From Oligoflexus sp. (GTDB lineage: Bacteria; Bdellovibrionota_B; Oligoflexia; Oligoflexales; Oligoflexaceae), in contig NZ_DASTAT010000066.1 of NCBI RefSeq assembly GCF_035712445.1, positions 1 to 64,000 on the forward strand: DNA of 64,000 bases, in the 5' to 3' direction. The notes below the pieces were generated by a model. It made no database searches and was not told the origin of the DNA. It was given only the letters and a program-made list of their open reading frames with translations. Shown here piece by piece: positions 61,677 to 64,000 of this stretch. How positions within the stretch are numbered: position 1 is the first letter of the stretch; each line of letters opens with the position of its first letter. Position numbers and translations under genes: made by a program.

Positions 61677-62240
61677 TTACTGTTCGATCGCTTCCTGGAG
61701 CGGAATGATTTCAATCTGGGGATCGAATTCTTCGCGCAGAATGCTCTGAATCGCGGCCAGCGTTCCCGTCACAGAACTGGGACAGGTGCCGCAGGCGCCT
61801 TCATAGCGAATCGTGAGGAAGTGATCTTCAAGTTTCAGAATCTCCAGGTCGCCACCATCACCCTGCAGAGCGGGACGAATGGTGCGATCCAGGATGGCTT
61901 CAATCTTCGCGAGTTCAGGCGAAAGCTCTTCGCGGCGCTTTTCCTCGGGCGATTGAAAGTTGGGATTATGGGTAGGCAGAAGAGCCCTGATCAGCTTGCG
62001 TGAGCTTTCCAGAATCTCGTCCCAGGAGACGGAACCGTCCTGGGTCAGGGTAATGGCATTCTCAAAGAAGTGGACCTGGGTCACTCCCCTTATTTCAAAA
62101 AGGGCCTTGGCCAGGGGAATATGCGCGCATTCCTCAGCCGTGGAAAGAGTGATCTTGCCCGTGGTTTTCACATCAAGGTTACAGATGATTTTCTTCGCGT
62201 ACGGGTTTGGCGTCGGTTGAATCATCATCTTGACGTCCAT
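61677..62240 (-). CDS. Nfu-type Fe-S scaffold/carrier
   Basis: A 187-residue protein. The ATG at 62240 has AAAGGAG upstream. The N-terminal Nfu domain starts 'MIQPTPNPYAKKIICNLD' and includes 'IRGVTQVHFFENAITLT'. The C-terminal NifU domain has 'LDRTIRPALQGDGGDLEIL' and the cluster Cys pair in 'GACGTCPSSV' (C-x2-C). It carries a [4Fe-4S] cluster to client proteins. It follows sufD by 64 bases, so it belongs to the suf operon as in many bacteria. Confidence 0.92.
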   Translation of the reverse strand: MDVKMMIQPTPNPYAKKIICNLDVKTTGKITLSTAEECAHIPLAKALFEIRGVTQVHFFENAITLTQDGSVSWDEILESSRKLIRALLPTHNPNFQSPEEKRREELSPELAKIEAILDRTIRPALQGDGGDLEILKLEDHFLTIRYEGACGTCPSSVTGTLAAIQSILREEFDPQIEIIPLQEAIEQ

Positions 62241-62304
62241 GGACGAACTCCTTTGCCCTGAATCATTTGACTGCTGCAAAGACACGATTATACCTCAATC
62301 CCCA

Positions 62305-63591
62305 TTAAACCGTTATGCCGCCGTAATTTTCCAGAAGACTCAGCATGCGGGACTGCATGGTGGCATCCTGAATCCGATACATCACATCACGGACAAAGGC
62401 CTTGGCCAGCATCTGCTCAGCTTCCGCGCGGGGAATGCCGCGGCTTTGCAGGTAAAAGGTCTGCAGGGCGTCCAGCTGGCCAATGGTTGCGCCGTGCGAG
62501 CACTTGACGTCATCAGCGTCGATTTTCAGCTGCGGCCGTGAATCCGCTTCCGCGGTGCTGCTCATCAAAAGATTCTTATTCAGCTGATGAGCCACGGTCT
62601 GCTGTGCATTCTTCACGATATTGATGCGGCCGTTGAAAACAGCCCGGCATTCATCATAGAGAATGCCCTTATAAACCTGGGAACTCGTCGTATGCGGCGC
62701 CAGATGCTGAACCGTTGTCACATGATCCAGGTGGGTCTGCATGCGGCCGAGATAAAGACCATCGAGCCTTGCATTCGCTCCGGATTCTTCCAGATCAATT
62801 TGAAGCTCCGTGCGCGAGATGCGGCCGCCAAGCGTCAGGGTAAAGCAGGCGACATCCGCATCGCGGCGCGCTTTGATCAGGTTCTTGCCCACATGCAGCG
62901 ACTGCGAGCTCAGGATTTTTTCCTGAAAAAGACGCAGCTGCGCGCCACGGCCCACTTCGTAGCTGCTCACCACGTTCGTGAGATGCGGCTCCAGATAGCT
63001 GAAATAACTTTCCACCACCGTGGCGCTGGCGCCATCGGCAATATGCACGATATTCCGCGGGCTGATCAGCTGCGCGGCGGCGCTTTCCGTGTTCACAAAG
63101 AGGAATTGAATAGGACGCGTCACGGCATGACGCGCATCCACCTGAACCAGGGCGCCACTGCTGAAGGTCGCATCGTTCAGTTCTTCAAAGCTGCCGCGGG
63201 GCAGCGAATGGGACGCTTTCAGATGCGCTTCGACCAGGTCTTTTTTCGTTTTGATCGCCCTATGCAGCGGCATCACGGTCAGGCCGCTCTCCGGGTGCAT
63301 ATGCGATTTATGGGGAGCGAAGCTGCCGTTCAAAAAGACCAGCGTATCCGCGCCAGGGATCATAAAATTTTCGAGCGACTTATCCGTATTCGGATGCGCT
63401 TCGTCCAGCCAGCCGAAGCTGCCGCCCGTGATCGGACGCAGGCTCGTATATTTCCAATCTTCATTCTGCCGGGTCGGAAAACCGAGCTCACTGAATTTTT
63501 GAAAAGCGGACGCACGCAGGGGCCCTATCCAATCGGGTGTCCAATCCGACCCCTGGACGCTGGCGTAAACCTTGTCAATATTGGCTTGCAT
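62305..63591 (-). CDS. sufD: Fe-S cluster assembly protein SufD
   Basis: A 428-residue SufD. The ATG at 63591 has AGAGGG upstream. Characteristic blocks are 'PTRQNEDWKYTSLRPI', 'LFQEKILSSQSLHVG', 'DGLYLGRMQTHLDH', 'SQVYKGILYDECRAVFNGRI' and 'DDVKCSHGATIGQLD' with 'YLQSRGIPRAEAEQML' at the end. It forms a SufBC2D complex that builds Fe-S clusters. The sufC gene ends 14 bases upstream. Confidence 0.96.
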   Translation of the reverse strand: MQANIDKVYASVQGSDWTPDWIGPLRASAFQKFSELGFPTRQNEDWKYTSLRPITGGSFGWLDEAHPNTDKSLENFMIPGADTLVFLNGSFAPHKSHMHPESGLTVMPLHRAIKTKKDLVEAHLKASHSLPRGSFEELNDATFSSGALVQVDARHAVTRPIQFLFVNTESAAAQLISPRNIVHIADGASATVVESYFSYLEPHLTNVVSSYEVGRGAQLRLFQEKILSSQSLHVGKNLIKARRDADVACFTLTLGGRISRTELQIDLEESGANARLDGLYLGRMQTHLDHVTTVQHLAPHTTSSQVYKGILYDECRAVFNGRINIVKNAQQTVAHQLNKNLLMSSTAEADSRPQLKIDADDVKCSHGATIGQLDALQTFYLQSRGIPRAEAEQMLAKAFVRDVMYRIQDATMQSRMLSLLENYGGITV

Positions 63592-63605
63592 TCCCACCCT
63601 CTATC

Positions 63606-64000
63606 TCAGTTGAGCAACCAATCGTAGCCACGATCCTCGATTTCCAAAGCCAAAGACAGATCGCCGGATTTAACGATACGGCCGCCTGCCAGAACATGAA
63701 CGAAATCGGGTTTGATATAGTTCAGAATCCGATGATAGTGCGTGATCATCACGATCGCGTTATCTTCGGTCCGCAGCTTGTTCACGCCTTCCGCGACGAT
63801 GCGGAGGGAGTCGACGTCCAGGCCGGAATCGGTTTCGTCAAGCAGGGCCAGACGCGGCGCCAGCACAGCCATCTGCAGGATCTCGTTGCGCTTCTTTTCG
63901 CCGCCCGAGAGGTCCACGTTCAGTTGACGATCAAGGAAGTCGGAGCTGATTTCCAGCATTTTGGCTTTTTCACGCACGAATGCGTTGAAGGCGGCCGCAT
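63606..64000 (-). CDS. sufC: Fe-S assembly ATPase SufC, partial (runs off right edge)
   Basis: The reading frame is open to the window edge, so the N-terminal half of about 250 residues, with Walker A, is missing. Visible are 'FVREKAKMLEISSDFL', the signature 'LSGGEKKRNEILQMAVL', Walker B 'RLALLDETDSGLDVDSL', the switch His in 'MITHYHRIL' and 'VHVLAGGRIVKSGD' near the end. The E-T-D-S-G-L-D form is specific to SufC. It is the ATPase of the SufBCD complex and is cotranscribed with sufD and the nfu-like gene. Confidence 0.96.
   Translation of the reverse strand, partial: AAAFNAFVREKAKMLEISSDFLDRQLNVDLSGGEKKRNEILQMAVLAPRLALLDETDSGLDVDSLRIVAEGVNKLRTEDNAIVMITHYHRILNYIKPDFVHVLAGGRIVKSGDLSLALEIEDRGYDWLLN

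Overview
The window looks like part of the chromosome of a free-living Gram-negative bacterium. It holds core genes (folD, hemE, lipB, panC, plsB, rsgA, dprA, tsaD, rsmA, dapD, aroG-type DAHP synthase, suf genes) mixed with many lipoproteins, TPR proteins, outer-membrane barrels and two-component parts. The gene style and the dense ATGA-overlap operons fit Bdellovibrionota/Oligoflexia or another delta-type proteobacterium. That placement is inferred from protein features only, not from a marker-gene tree. No rRNA, tRNA, CRISPR array, IS element or prophage was seen. Many genes start at TTG or GTG behind good Shine-Dalgarno sites.

Layout. 1-5.8 kb (minus): a truncated HAMP sensor, a small lipoprotein, an outer-membrane barrel with a miniature PstS-like partner, a DUF2892-like protein and a dihydrolipoyl dehydrogenase-family enzyme. 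5.9-15.6 kb: MnmC-type methyltransferase, an ABC-2 exporter, an FAD oxidoreductase, folD, a DUF2058 protein, a CAP-like secreted protein, an acyl-CoA dehydrogenase and two coiled-coil proteins. 15.7-22 kb: hemE-yciO-lipB, a Cys-rich small protein, a CtpA protease, a TPR lipoprotein with an in-frame tandem repeat, and rodZ. 22.1-22.44 kb holds no gene but contains a run of small hairpins, possibly an sRNA. 22.5-29.2 kb is a tightly overlapping panC-plsB-rsgA-acyl-CoA dehydrogenase-lipoprotein operon.

29.2-37.2 kb: a CheY-like regulator, an outer-membrane protein, an O-antigen ligase-like protein, then a same-direction chain of PilZ, TPR lipoprotein, LysM protein, dprA, smg-like and a VirB11/CpaF-type ATPase. 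37.2-44.9 kb: DEAD-box helicase, a YbgF-like lipoprotein, tsaD, rsmA, DAHP synthase, ferredoxin and dapD, the last with a structured leader. 44.9-55.3 kb: a membrane protein, a trypsin-like lipoprotein protease, an Hpt protein, an S15-type hydrolase, an NrfJ-like protein, oligopeptidase B, a six-finger zinc-finger protein and a methyltransferase. 55.3-64 kb: an EEP-family lipoprotein, alpha/beta hydrolases, a NatAB-like exporter, a hotdog thioesterase and the sufC-sufD-nfu operon, which runs off the right edge.

The most unusual item is the protein at 52701-53951. It carries six copies of a finger with the exact spacing of eukaryotic classical zinc fingers (C-x2-C-x12-C-x3-H or C), which is not the usual bacterial Ros/MucR layout. 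Other items worth checking are the hairpin array at 22.2 kb, the folded dapD leader, and the 113-bp overlap of the ligase-like gene with the PilZ gene.
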